This document shows, piece after piece, positions 17,954 through 26,630 of a stretch of DNA of 64,000 nt. Position numbers and translations under genes: made by a program. This DNA comes from Thermoplasmata archaeon (GTDB taxonomy: Archaea > Thermoplasmatota > Thermoplasmata > Lutacidiplasmatales > UBA184), in NCBI GenBank assembly GCA_022750115.1, contig JAKIWI010000001.1:293246-357245 (forward strand). The letters run 5' to 3'. The notes under the pieces are model-generated. The model saw only the letters and a program-made list of their open reading frames with translations, was not told the DNA's origin and ran no database searches. Each line of letters starts with the position of its first letter. Position 1 is the first letter of the stretch.

Positions 17954-18326
17954 TCCCGAACCGCGCGTAGAACGCCGCCTCGCGGCGCCAGTCGGCTCGG
18001 AGGGCGTCTTGGGCGACCGGATTGGCCGATAGGGCCGCCTGGGCCGCTTTGACTCGTCCTCGGAGATCCCGAAGCCTTCGCTCCGCCGCACGCTCGTTGG
18101 CTTTGCAGGAGTCGTCCGGGAGCCCGCTCGTCGCGTCCCAGACGCTGAACCGCGGGTGGATCGGCCGCTCGAGGTCCTCGTCAGAATCCTCGCGGTAGTC
18201 CGTCCGGGCCTCGGCGCGGGTTCGGGGACCGTATCGGGGCGGCCCCCGTGGCTCCCCGGCCGCGCGAGGCCTCTGTGCTGGGGGGCTTCTGGCCCTTACG
18301 GGGTCGCTGAACTCCCTCGGCGTCAG
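17892..18326 (-). CDS. Hypothetical protein, proposed CTG start coupled to beta-helix gene
   Basis: A minus-strand frame of about 144 codons containing the segment TSGLPDDSCKANERAAERRL and then RGRVKAAQAALSANPVAQDALRADWRREAAFYARFG; it is soluble, charged and mostly helical. There is no ATG, GTG or TTG upstream of the conserved part. A CTG at 18326 overlaps the TGA of the beta-helix surface gene as CTGA, the same four-base overlap used with ATG or GTG by other pairs in this window, so CTG is the best start. A truncated paralogue lies at 17548-17667. Third-position differences between the copies support coding. Function unknown. Confidence 0.55.
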   Translation of the reverse strand: MTPREFSDPVRARSPPAQRPRAAGEPRGPPRYGPRTRAEARTDYREDSDEDLERPIHPRFSVWDATSGLPDDSCKANERAAERRLRDLRGRVKAAQAALSANPVAQDALRADWRREAAFYARFGIMRATARQVRRLRPRSTSPV

Positions 18327-21300
18327 CGCGTGGGTGGGGGAGGCGGAGGCTCAACCCAACTTGGCCGCCCGGCCGCCGGAGCCGTCGTCGATTGAGCGGT
18401 GTCGGGGGACGGCTTCCCGGGTCGCCGTCGCAACGCGAAAATCCATCCGACCGCAGCTAGGGTGGCGAGGACCACGATGACGATCCAGAAGAGAGTCACG
18501 CTCTGAGCGCTGGTCAGCGTCGGCAACGGCGATCTCGAGGGAGGCGGCGCGCTCGGGTTAGCGGTGTAGACGACGTAGAGCGCCGACGGCCCGCCAGCGA
18601 CCACCAACGTCGTGGCGGTGGGAGTCAACGTGTAGCCGGCGATGGGCTGAGCCACCACGACGTACGACCCGTTGGCCAGCATGCGCGACGCGCTCGTCCC
18701 GACCCCCATGGTCGCGTTGCCGTTGATCGTAGCCGTCCACGAGGTCCCAGCGGAAAGCCCCGACTCAACCACCGTCGCCAGGTATAGGACGGTCGCGAAG
18801 GTAACCGACCGGGTCTGGGACGCCCCGTCCACCGACACCGCACCGGTGCCCGGCGTGACGGAATATCCCGCGATGGGAGTGACCTGGAACGAGTAACTTC
18901 CGTTCTCGAGCAGGAAACTCGCTGTTGCGTTCAGGCTCCGGACGGTCGTGCCGTTCATCGTGACCGACCAGGGCGTTCCTGGTAGGAGCCCGGCCTCGTC
19001 CAGGACGATCGAGTACCGCGGAGCTACCACGGGGGTGTACACGATTCGGACGGTGTTGGCCGCACCCGTCGCAGCCCCGATCACGACACTCCCCGCGAAG
19101 GGGCTCACGGTGTAACCGACCACGGAGAGGACGGTGTAGGCGAACGTGGTCTCGGTGCCGAACGTCGTGTTTACCACGATCGAGTTGGAATTCGTCATGC
19201 GCGGCGAGCCGTTGAGCGCCACCCCCCACGGCGTCCTCGCCGGTAGCCCCGTCTCCACGAACACGGCCTCGTGCTGGGCCCAAGGCACCATCAGTGGGTA
19301 GTAGTCCAGGTTCGACGCAGCGAGCACCATCGGCGTGTCTCCTATTCCGTCGGAACCTGTCAGGTTCTGTGCCGGGCCGCGAAGTACGTCCGCGCCGGTG
19401 TAGTTGCTCCAGTAGTTGCCTCCCACCGGATAGGTTGCGTTCCAGTCGGAATGCCCGGCGTCGTTGAGGTGCCAGCGTTGGTCCTGGACGAAGTCATTGT
19501 GAGAAATTTGGGCGGAGACGTTCCCGTCGATCCAAAACGACGTGTTGTCGTGGGCGAACGCATTCCCCCAGATCACGCCGGCGGCGGTCCCCTCAACGAG
19601 GGCGCCGAGGGAATCGCCGGAGAGGTTGTTCCCGACGAGCGAGAACAGCTGGGTCGCGTCGATGAACGTCGCGAGGGATCCGGAGCCGGCGTCGCCGGAG
19701 AAGTTGTTCCCTGCCACGGTAAGCCCTGAGCCGACGTTCGAGCTGAGGCTCCCGCTGGAGTCGCCCGTGGCCGTGTTGTTCGCTATGGTGACCGCGACGT
19801 CCGTGTCGAGGAAGAACCCATAGAAAGCCCGGTTGGCCGAGTTACCGGAGGCAAGCACGTCGGCACTGGATGCCGCATAGATCGCCGAGGCTCCGTCTCC
19901 GTCGAACGAACTCCCGATCACGGAAAGCCCGGTGACGGAGTTGGCTTGGACGCCGTTCAGCACGGTCTGACGTATCTGGCAGTTCGTCAGCGTGACATCG
20001 GTGGCCGACGTGAGGTCCGCTCCGGAGCCGGTGGACCCAGAAAGATTGCTCGACGTGACGGTGATCTGGGCGTCGTTGGACAGTGCGATGGCGTAGTAGC
20101 CGGAGGTCTCGTTGGACAGGTCGGTGCCGACGATTTGGATCCCCCGCGAACGGTCGTCGGCGTACGGATGCGCCGTCCAGCGGATCGAATCGTTCCGGAG
20201 GGTCACGCCCGTGTCGGCGCTGGTAGAAACCCCGATTCCCCCGGGGGTGGCGGAGGTCCCGTCGAGGGTGGTGTCGGAGATCGTCAGTGCTTGGGTGTCG
20301 GAGGACTCTACCCCGAAGAGGGCTGCACGACTAAGGTTGGAACGATCGATGGTGACCCCGCTCGAGTTGGCAACGTAGACCGCGCCGTTTTGCGCGCCGC
20401 TGAGGTTGCTCGTCTGCACGAGGACGCTGGCGTCGCCGCCCGACAGGTACACCGGGTAGCTGGCCCTCGCGAGATCCGAGTCCCGGACTACGATGTTGGT
20501 AGAGTTGGCGGCGACGAGGCCGAAGTTGGCAACGCTCAGGTCCGAACCGATGACAGAGATATTTTCGGAGCCCTGCAGGTTGATTCCCATATTGTCGTCG
20601 CCGAATTGGGAATCTAGAACGGAGATGGCATCGCTCTGGTTGGCTTGGAGCCCGACCGATCCGAAGCGGAAATCCGAAGCGATGATCGTTAGCCCGGTGG
20701 TCGCGACCGCGAGTATGCCCGCGATCAGGGGGGCGAAGGCCGTCGTGTCCCCGATCTTGACGCCTACGCAGGACTCCAGGACGATCCCGAAGTGGGTCCC
20801 ATCGTCCACCGTGTTGTGCCAGATGGAGATGTCGTGGGCGGAAACCAGCGCGATGGGGTAGGCTTCGTCGAAAATGGCGTTGTCCGAGATGTTGCCGGAG
20901 ACTCCCAGGTCCTCGTACACTCCTCCGGAGCGAGCGGCGGATAGGTTGTTCCCCAGAACGGTTACCCCCGTCGACGAAGCGGAAAGGACACCGTAGCCGG
21001 TGCTGGCGTTGGTCAGGTCGTTCCCGTCTACCCACACGTTTAGCGACCTGACGACGTCGAGCCCGTCCTGGGTAGCATTCGCGAAGTCGTTCGCCTCGAC
21101 GACGAGCGCGGTGTCGCCAATCGCCGAGAACCCCGTAAAGGCAAGGGCGGTGTTCCGGGACACATTCACGACGCGCGAGCTGTTCACCGAAATCCCGGTG
21201 TCCCTCGCGGACATCCCATTGTACTCCACCCTGACGCTCGAGGAGTCCTGCACAGTGATGCCGTCGCCCATGGAGTTGATCGTGAAGTACTCGACCGTGA

Positions 21301-21640
21301 CATTGACCGAGCCATAGACGTAAATCGCCGAGGGATAGCTAGGGTTCCCGACCGTGTAGTTGGCTCCGTTGACGACGCTATTGTTCCGCTCGTCAGCGAT
21401 CGAGCCGGCGTAGCCAGTGGTTAGCGAGTACGTCCCGCCTGAGACGGCGAATATGCCCGAAGTGCTAACCGAGCCATTCGGATAAATCGTGAGAGTCGCG
21501 CTGACGCCATTCGGGGTCGGAGCCGGATGTGGGGATGTGGCCGACGCGAGTCCGAGCAAGCCCGAGACGAAGACGAGCGAAGCCACACCCACGGCAACCA
21601 GTTTGGAAGCGAGCGGACGAATTGCGGAGAGGTACGGCAC
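18323..21640 (-). CDS. Parallel beta-helix (NosD/PbH1-type) surface protein with C-terminal anchor
   Basis: About 1105 residues. The signal helix is LVAVGVASLVFVSGLLGLAS. Residues about 70-800 are a long array of PbH1-type repeats of 22-24 residues (GITVQDSSSVRVEYNGMS, GVTIDRSNLSRAALFGVES, VTIANNTATGDSSGSL), the right-handed beta-helix fold of pectate-lyase and NosD proteins. Three repeats follow that begin ETGLPARTPWGV, EAGLLPGTPWSV and ESGLSAGTSWTA, as in the propeller and thermopsin proteins, then a membrane helix (TLFWIVIVVLATLAAVGWIFAL) and a basic tail. Start GTG 21640 lies 30 bases after TATTTCTA (21663-21670). It is probably a carbohydrate-binding or structural surface protein; no lyase residues are claimed. 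Confidence 0.86.
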   Translation of the reverse strand: MPYLSAIRPLASKLVAVGVASLVFVSGLLGLASATSPHPAPTPNGVSATLTIYPNGSVSTSGIFAVSGGTYSLTTGYAGSIADERNNSVVNGANYTVGNPSYPSAIYVYGSVNVTVEYFTINSMGDGITVQDSSSVRVEYNGMSARDTGISVNSSRVVNVSRNTALAFTGFSAIGDTALVVEANDFANATQDGLDVVRSLNVWVDGNDLTNASTGYGVLSASSTGVTVLGNNLSAARSGGVYEDLGVSGNISDNAIFDEAYPIALVSAHDISIWHNTVDDGTHFGIVLESCVGVKIGDTTAFAPLIAGILAVATTGLTIIASDFRFGSVGLQANQSDAISVLDSQFGDDNMGINLQGSENISVIGSDLSVANFGLVAANSTNIVVRDSDLARASYPVYLSGGDASVLVQTSNLSGAQNGAVYVANSSGVTIDRSNLSRAALFGVESSDTQALTISDTTLDGTSATPGGIGVSTSADTGVTLRNDSIRWTAHPYADDRSRGIQIVGTDLSNETSGYYAIALSNDAQITVTSSNLSGSTGSGADLTSATDVTLTNCQIRQTVLNGVQANSVTGLSVIGSSFDGDGASAIYAASSADVLASGNSANRAFYGFFLDTDVAVTIANNTATGDSSGSLSSNVGSGLTVAGNNFSGDAGSGSLATFIDATQLFSLVGNNLSGDSLGALVEGTAAGVIWGNAFAHDNTSFWIDGNVSAQISHNDFVQDQRWHLNDAGHSDWNATYPVGGNYWSNYTGADVLRGPAQNLTGSDGIGDTPMVLAASNLDYYPLMVPWAQHEAVFVETGLPARTPWGVALNGSPRMTNSNSIVVNTTFGTETTFAYTVLSVVGYTVSPFAGSVVIGAATGAANTVRIVYTPVVAPRYSIVLDEAGLLPGTPWSVTMNGTTVRSLNATASFLLENGSYSFQVTPIAGYSVTPGTGAVSVDGASQTRSVTFATVLYLATVVESGLSAGTSWTATINGNATMGVGTSASRMLANGSYVVVAQPIAGYTLTPTATTLVVAGGPSALYVVYTANPSAPPPSRSPLPTLTSAQSVTLFWIVIVVLATLAAVGWIFALRRRPGKPSPDTAQSTTAPAAGRPSWVEPPPPPPTR

Positions 21641-22010
21641 GAGGCGACGAGCGGGCTCCGCGTAGAAATACCCACCGAGCCGTCTCGTGCGCTTCGCCCC
21701 GGGGGGGAGTGTCCCGTCCGAAGTGCAATCGGGCATCGAACGCTGGCTGGATCGATTGGAATAGGCGTCCTTCCAGTCCCACCGCGGATTGTTGAGTAGC
21801 TCCGAGCCGGTTGTTCGCCGTGTTTTCGTGTCACAAGGACTCGACGATTTACCGTCACAATCGTTTGGCCGGCCGTGGCGGACTATCAGCCCCGGGTCCG
21901 AGTCCGTAACGGACTTTCCTCGTGGGTCCTCCCTTCCCGAAGCGGGGGGAGGCACGGTCGCTGCTAACAGCGGCCTTTACCACGCCCTCCGCCATTCCGG
22001 CTCCGAGTCC

Positions 22011-22238
22011 ATGCGGACGGTTGATTGGTGGGTGGTCGCCGCGGCAATAATCGCGGTCGGCACGGTCTCGACCTACCTCCTTGGGAACCCCCGCTTCCTG
22101 GGAATCGATGCGATCCGGTGGGCGGCAGCCGCGTTTCTGGTACTGGGGACCACCCGAATTCTGTGGCTGAATTTTGGTCGACCAGGGCGAGCTTCGGGCA
22201 GTCAGACCGACCCGGATCGACCGCTTCGATCGAGCTGA
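22011..22238 (+). CDS. Small two-helix membrane protein (75 aa)
   Basis: ATG 22011, about 34 bases after a CTTTAC box (21975-21980), so the message is leaderless or nearly so. The protein has two hydrophobic segments (WWVVAAAIIAVGTVSTYLLG and AIRWAAAAFLVLGTTRILWL) and a polar C-terminal tail of about 20 residues. It is divergent from the beta-helix surface gene, with 370 bases between the starts. No family is recognised. Confidence 0.6.
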   Translation: MRTVDWWVVAAAIIAVGTVSTYLLGNPRFLGIDAIRWAAAAFLVLGTTRILWLNFGRPGRASGSQTDPDRPLRSS

Positions 22239-22346
22239 GCCGAGGAGCCTCCCACGACGTGGGTAAAACCGTTCCGAGCGCGGTTCGGTAATTGTTAGAT
22301 CCGAGCTCGATCGAGGTTAGATTCGGGACCTTCGGAAATCCCGCTC

Positions 22347-22368
22347 GCGGGCTAGGTTGAGAGCCCGC
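22347..22368. promoter_or_regulatory. Inverted repeat upstream of kelch gene promoter
   Basis: GCGGGCT (22347-22353) and AGCCCGC (22362-22368) are exact reverse complements with an eight-base spacer. The repeat ends about ten bases before the CCTAATA box of the kelch gene, a place for an activator or BRE-overlapping repressor. The region 22239-22346 otherwise holds only GTTAGAT twice (22295-22319). Confidence 0.35.
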
Positions 22369-22409
22369 TCGGCAGCCTAATAGAGCCAGTCAGGGTGCGA
22401 AACTCTGCC

Positions 22410-23522
22410 TTGCGAGCCTTTGCATCGAAGCCGATCCGCCGCTCCACGCGGACGACATGGGTGCTCCTCGTCGCGATGATCCTGGTGGGGACCTCGGTTC
22501 TGGTGGTTGCGACCCAGCCCACCAAGACTCTCTTCACCACTGACTCACGTGCCACCGCCGTCCTCACTCCGCTCGCCTCCAACCTCACCGGGCCGCTCGG
22601 CCGCATAGGGCCCATATTCGTTTATGACCCGCCCACGGGGGCCTTCGTGATGTTTGGTGGCCACCGTTCGCAAGCGGGAGTCGGCGGGACCTGGGAATAC
22701 AAGGCGGGCAGATGGACCAACCTGAGCCTCACCACGATGCCTCCCCCTCGGTCGTTGGCGAGCGCTGTTTACGACCCAACCCTCGGAGGGGTACTGATGT
22801 TCGGCGGGAATGGAGGGCCGTTCCCCAGCTACCTCAACGACACTTGGCTTTTCAAGAACGGAAGCTGGACCGATCTGACTCCGAACCTCGTCGGGCACCG
22901 GTCACCATCCGCGACGTACGGAGCGGGATTCACGTATGATGCAAAGGACGGGTACGCACTCCTGTTCGGCGGAATGCTCGCAAGTGGCTACTCCAACTCA
23001 ACTTGGGCGTTCAGGAACAACACGTGGTTCCAGCCGTCGTGCGTTGGAGCTGGGTGCCACGCACCCATTCCGATGGTTGGACCTTCGTTAACCTACGATC
23101 CCTCCATCCAGCGCGTGGTGCTCTACGGAGGCTACGGTTACCCGCCGCACGCGTTCGCAACGCAGCTGAACGGGACCTATCGGTTCCTCAACGGGAACTG
23201 GTCCCCTGCGATCCATGCCACTCCGCGCCACTCTCCTGGGGGACTCTACGAGCAGAGCACTCAGTGGGACCCGTCATGCCAATGTTTGGTGATGTTCGGC
23301 GGCATCAACGGAGTGGCGCACCCCACGGACCACACGTGGGAGTACGTGAATTTTACCTGGATCCCGGTACTTACGCCCTCTCCGCCCCCCGGAATGTACA
23401 TGGAGCAGCTCGCCTACGATCCAACATCTCACTCGATGATTCTTTTCGGCGGCGAATTGTTCAACAACATTCCGAACAGCCACCTATGGGTGTTTGCAGG
23501 TGGCTCCTGGACGAAGCTCTAA
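22410..23522 (+). CDS. Secreted kelch-repeat protein (about 370 aa)
   Basis: An N-terminal basic stretch and membrane helix (TWVLLVAMILVGTSVLVVAT) are followed by six kelch-type blades with the recurring pattern YDPxxxxxVMFGG and TWxFxNxxWxxL (for example GGVLMFGGNGGP, GYALLFGGM, HSMILFGGELF). The sequence ends at the last blade (HLWVFAGGSWTKL), so there is no C-terminal anchor, unlike the other surface proteins; the N-terminal helix may hold it in the membrane. TTG 22410 is 32 bases after a TAATAG box. GTG 22395 is the alternative start, but it would sit only 17 bases from the box. Confidence 0.82.
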   Translation: MRAFASKPIRRSTRTTWVLLVAMILVGTSVLVVATQPTKTLFTTDSRATAVLTPLASNLTGPLGRIGPIFVYDPPTGAFVMFGGHRSQAGVGGTWEYKAGRWTNLSLTTMPPPRSLASAVYDPTLGGVLMFGGNGGPFPSYLNDTWLFKNGSWTDLTPNLVGHRSPSATYGAGFTYDAKDGYALLFGGMLASGYSNSTWAFRNNTWFQPSCVGAGCHAPIPMVGPSLTYDPSIQRVVLYGGYGYPPHAFATQLNGTYRFLNGNWSPAIHATPRHSPGGLYEQSTQWDPSCQCLVMFGGINGVAHPTDHTWEYVNFTWIPVLTPSPPPGMYMEQLAYDPTSHSMILFGGELFNNIPNSHLWVFAGGSWTKL

Positions 23523-23654
23523 ACCAAGCCGCCATGGGTCGCAGCCCCCCTCGCGGCCCTGTGGGCCCGGTCTCGATTGAGAACTCTCGGTGTTGAAAAG
23601 GGTCGGATACTCGCGAGACTCAGGGCCTGTGGGAATGGACACCTTCGGATTGGC

Positions 23655-23930
23655 TCAGGGTGGATTCGCCAACGTCGGCCGGGGCGCGACACCGAATCTG
23701 AGGACAATGCCGACAGGCACGAGGAGAATTCCGAGAAGGATCGACGCATCACCCAAGCCGTTCGAGGAGGAAAGCGACGCGCATGGGAGGGGGGGTGGGC
23801 CTTGGCACTGGTGATGAAAAGTCGCCTGCTCCGAGGGGAAGATTACCGTGGTGTAGTACCAGCCCCACGAAGCTCCAGCGATGATCAGAAAGACCCCCGC
23901 CAGTAGTATGACCGTACCCAATCGCACCAC
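23655..23930 (-). CDS. Small two-helix membrane protein (91 aa)
   Basis: GTG 23930 lies 28 bases from a TTTATA box (23955-23960) on the minus strand, a leaderless arrangement. The protein has an N-terminal helix (LGTVILLAGVFLIIAGASW), an outer loop of about 35 residues with two cysteines (HHQCQGPPPLPCAS) and a second helix (SILLGILLVPVGIVLRFGV). The TATAAA is nearly symmetric and could also serve the divergent gene at 24035. The family is unknown. Confidence 0.6.
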   Translation of the reverse strand: MVRLGTVILLAGVFLIIAGASWGWYYTTVIFPSEQATFHHQCQGPPPLPCASLSSSNGLGDASILLGILLVPVGIVLRFGVAPRPTLANPP

Positions 23931-24034
23931 ATCGCGCGAAGCGACTCACGCGCTATAAACGACACTTTACCGACTCGGTTCAGGGCTCCCGGGCTCGGGC
24001 ACAGACCTGGGAACCCAGACAACCTTCCCCCATC

Positions 24035-24475
24035 ATGGCCGGACGCCCTCTCGTCCCCGTGGAATGGGATCCAGGCGAACCGCGCGGGCCTTGGCTTCTC
24101 GGATTCCTGCTTGTGTTCTGCAGTTCGATGGTGGCGGCTGACCTTGCCCTCCTGCAGGGGATGGGGTGGGCCGGGATTGATCAGCCTTCGCCCCGGCTGG
24201 GCTTCATCCTTCAGTTCGCTGCGCTCGCCGCCGCCCTCGGGCCGGGACTCTTGTGGATAATCCTCGTACCGGTGCCAGCTACGCGCCTCGGATTATCCCC
24301 CGAGGGAGCCACCATCGACTACGGGGCTCGCTCCGAGTTTTTTCCTTCGAACAGGGCGTTCCTCCGAGGGAGCCGACTCGAGGTCTTTTCCTCCCGCTTC
24401 GGGGTCCCGTCTCGATTCGCCCTGACGCCCGTCCAGGCCAATCGCGTGGCGTTGCTCCGGCCGACGTTCCCCTGA
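24035..24475 (+). CDS. Membrane protein, unknown (146 aa)
   Basis: Two hydrophobic segments in the first 90 residues (LLGFLLVFCSSMVAADLALL and LQFAALAAALGPGLLWIILV) are followed by a soluble C-terminal part of about 60 residues, with strands resembling a small PH-like domain (TRLGLSPEGATIDYG, LEVFSSRFGVPSRFALTP). The start is ATG 24035. The gene is divergent from 23655-23930 with about 100 bases between starts. It recalls the membrane protein at 25729-26469, which also places two helices beside a soluble domain. Function unknown. Confidence 0.65.
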   Translation: MAGRPLVPVEWDPGEPRGPWLLGFLLVFCSSMVAADLALLQGMGWAGIDQPSPRLGFILQFAALAAALGPGLLWIILVPVPATRLGLSPEGATIDYGARSEFFPSNRAFLRGSRLEVFSSRFGVPSRFALTPVQANRVALLRPTFP

Positions 24476-24518
24476 TCGTTCTGCCTCTCGAAACGGACCC
24501 CTACTCCGGGACCTCGAG

Positions 24519-25109
24519 CTACGATTCGGGACCGTTCATGAGACGCCTGAGAATCGCGGGGGCAATCCAAGCGTACTCTGGCTCGCTGGCGACGACCCCG
24601 CGAGACTGGCGCACGATGCCCACGAATCGAAGGAGGGCGTTCACCGATTGGACTCGGCCCGCCCGAACTTGGACTCGCCACCGGTGCGGAGTCTGCGCCG
24701 AGTCTTCGTAGCCCCTCGGCAGCAGGGGGTCGACTTTCAGGTGCACGACACAAACGAAGCTCCGGAAACCGTTGGAACGTAGCAGGCCGAACACCGCCCG
24801 GCGAAGGTCCGACTCACCGACAATCCAGCCATGGCCGACTCCACCGCTGGGTTGACCCAAGAGCTCCCGCCGACCGAATTGCGGTGGTTGATCTTTGACT
24901 AGGTGCACTCCGCACTCTGGAAACGCATCTGCCGCTCCCTTGACGAGGCTCGCCCACGAGATGCCTTCGATTTGTCCCTCGGCCAGGAAGCTCAGGGGTC
25001 GGTTCGGGAGGGACCAATCGTACCATGGTGCGGCTTCTCCCTCCAATCCGGGATCGGTCGGGGGCGGCTTTCCCCCCGACGGATCGTTCGGGAGAGATTG
25101 ACCGCTCAC
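24519..25109 (-). CDS. Hypothetical soluble protein (196 aa)
   Basis: A balanced composition with many aromatic residues (APWYDWSLPNRPLSFLAEGQ, VFGLLRSNGFRSFVCVVHLK, PHRWRVQVRAGRV) argues that this frame is real. No membrane segment or known domain is visible. The start is GTG 25109, which is itself part of a perfect nine-base inverted repeat (25100-25130). It is convergent with the membrane protein at 24035-24475, with 43 bases between stops. Confidence 0.6.
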   Translation of the reverse strand: MSGQSLPNDPSGGKPPPTDPGLEGEAAPWYDWSLPNRPLSFLAEGQIEGISWASLVKGAADAFPECGVHLVKDQPPQFGRRELLGQPSGGVGHGWIVGESDLRRAVFGLLRSNGFRSFVCVVHLKVDPLLPRGYEDSAQTPHRWRVQVRAGRVQSVNALLRFVGIVRQSRGVVASEPEYAWIAPAILRRLMNGPES

Positions 25110-25130
25110 TCCCCGGGAATCTGAGCGGTC
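25100..25130. promoter_or_regulatory. Perfect 9-bp inverted repeat over a start codon
   Basis: GACCGCTCA (25100-25108) and TGAGCGGTC (25122-25130) are exact reverse complements around a 13-base GC-rich spacer. The GTG start of the hypothetical protein at 24519-25109 is read from the left arm and first spacer base. It could be an operator or an RNA hairpin that controls translation of that gene. Confidence 0.4.
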
Positions 25131-25222
25131 CTCAAATCGGTGGCGACAGGTTTGGTTGAAAACTCGCGCGAGAGCACGATGTCCGAATCAGTAGTCCGTT
25201 CGCCTTCGCGATGAGAAGCGAC

Positions 25223-25687
25223 CTAGCTCACCCACGGTTTCCCAACGGCTAGTAGTTGACCTGCGGGGGCGTCGTCCATGTAATCGCGATAGTTCTCGCG
25301 GAGCCATCCCCCCCATCCCCACTCAAGTACGCTGGGAATGCCCGTGCGTGGAGACCTCCGCCGAGAGATTGCCTGACTGAACATCATGCCCGACGTGCAC
25401 GGGAGCGACCGCGCCTGACTCATTTTGTCTGCACCCGGCCCGACCGCAAGAGAGCACCATACTCGATGCCCCGCCGAATCCGACCCGATAGGAGCCTCCG
25501 AGAACCCTGCGCGGCGCTCGTTATAGTTCTGGATCCTGGCACCCGGCCCCAAGAACGGCTCCGTCGACCCGCTCGCGCCAATCACTCGGGACGACGTGGG
25601 GCAGTTCCGGCATTCCTGAAGTTCCAACCGACTCCCGACAAGAACGACCAGAGCAAGATCGTCGTGAGGCCGATTCCGAGGAGGCAA
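25223..25687 (-). CDS. Doubtful or decayed frame (154 aa)
   Basis: The C-terminal part (VLEWGWGGWLRENYRDYMDD) looks like a real protein, while the N-terminal half does not. Other minus-strand frames nearby also contain plausible fragments (LPHVVPSDWRERVDGAVLG), so this may be a frameshifted gene. No domain, promoter or neighbour supports a function. Within 25131-25707 I find nothing better. Confidence 0.25.
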   Translation of the reverse strand: MPPRNRPHDDLALVVLVGSRLELQECRNCPTSSRVIGASGSTEPFLGPGARIQNYNERRAGFSEAPIGSDSAGHRVWCSLAVGPGADKMSQARSLPCTSGMMFSQAISRRRSPRTGIPSVLEWGWGGWLRENYRDYMDDAPAGQLLAVGKPWVS

Positions 25688-25728
25688 GGCGTATCTCAGA
25701 GTCAGAGTTGGGAGGCCCAGGATATCTG

Positions 25729-26469
25729 ATGCCAGTTGCGGCGAGGTCCGGATCTGCCGAACTGGAGCTGCCGCCGACCAAGGGGCGCTTCCGAGCGAAC
25801 AAGTTCATGGATGGTCGGATTCGATCGAGGAAATTTCCCTTCTCGGACAGCGTCGCGCTGAGACGATCGACGCCCGACTCCGCCGCCGAAGCGGTGAGAT
25901 GGCAGCTCAGACTCGAGGGCTTTGAGGTCGTTCAGGTGGAGGGTCCATCGCGTCAGGCTCACCTTCTCTCTCACAGCGAGAGCACGCTCGGAGGGTTGCT
26001 CGTGGGGGAGCGCGGGTTGCGCCTCGATCGCGGTCGCTCGAAACGGCTCGATCGGAGTCATTGGGTCTCGCTCGCCGTGGGCTTGCCGCTCTTCGGGGTC
26101 GGGATGTCGAATCTCTTGATCGGGACGCCGCACATCCCCCTCCCCCTCGTCGCGAACTTGGGATTGCTCGCGCTCGGAAGTCTACTCTTCACGTACGGTT
26201 GGGTCAACTTCTCCAGCCTGGATTTCTGGAGTGACCTGGTACTCGTCGAGTACGTCGGTCCGTACGGACCTGGCCCGAAGTCGGACGACCCAGGAGAGCG
26301 AGTCTCGGACCTCGCAGTCACGATCTCCGTTGGACGTGCCTGTACCGAGAACTGGGAATCCAAGGTTGAGAAAGGCCGCGCCGTTGAAGTCATTCTTGAT
26401 GATCCCCACTTGCATCGTGTCGCGACGAGCCTGCGGGATCGGCTGTCCTCGGAATCGGCCCTTCCCTGA
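25729..26469 (+). CDS. Membrane protein with flanking soluble domains (246 aa)
   Basis: The first 105 residues are soluble and charged, with strand-like segments (RWQLRLEGFEVVQVEG, LGGLLVGERGLRLD). They are followed by two hydrophobic helices (WVSLAVGLPLFGVGMSNLL and VANLGLLALGSLLFTYGWV) and a C-terminal soluble domain (DLVLVEYVGPYG, DLAVTISVGRACTENWES). The product probably faces the cytosol on both ends. ATG 25729 is taken as start; TTG 25708 and ATG 25807 are alternatives. No family is recognised. Confidence 0.65.
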   Translation: MPVAARSGSAELELPPTKGRFRANKFMDGRIRSRKFPFSDSVALRRSTPDSAAEAVRWQLRLEGFEVVQVEGPSRQAHLLSHSESTLGGLLVGERGLRLDRGRSKRLDRSHWVSLAVGLPLFGVGMSNLLIGTPHIPLPLVANLGLLALGSLLFTYGWVNFSSLDFWSDLVLVEYVGPYGPGPKSDDPGERVSDLAVTISVGRACTENWESKVEKGRAVEVILDDPHLHRVATSLRDRLSSESALP

Positions 26470-26601
26470 AATCGCAGGGGACAAGTCGGCGGCCGCGGAC
26501 CGCGGCACAGCTTTCGCGAGGCTACTCTCCCGACGGCGGCGACCTCGCAGAAGATCCGACGTGTTGGCCGACTTCGGCCGAGGCCGCGAATCAGCGCAGA
26601 G

Positions 26602-26608
26602 TTAATTT
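26602..26608 (+). promoter_or_regulatory. TATA box of thermopsin-like gene
   Basis: TTAATTT, preceded by GCAGAG, is the only AT-rich block in the region. Its first T is 29 bases before GTG 26631, the same distance as at 6247/6276 and 9009/9038, so it both defines the promoter and decides the start codon. Confidence 0.6.
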
Positions 26609-26630
26609 CTGCCTCTTGGTCCCGCTCAGC

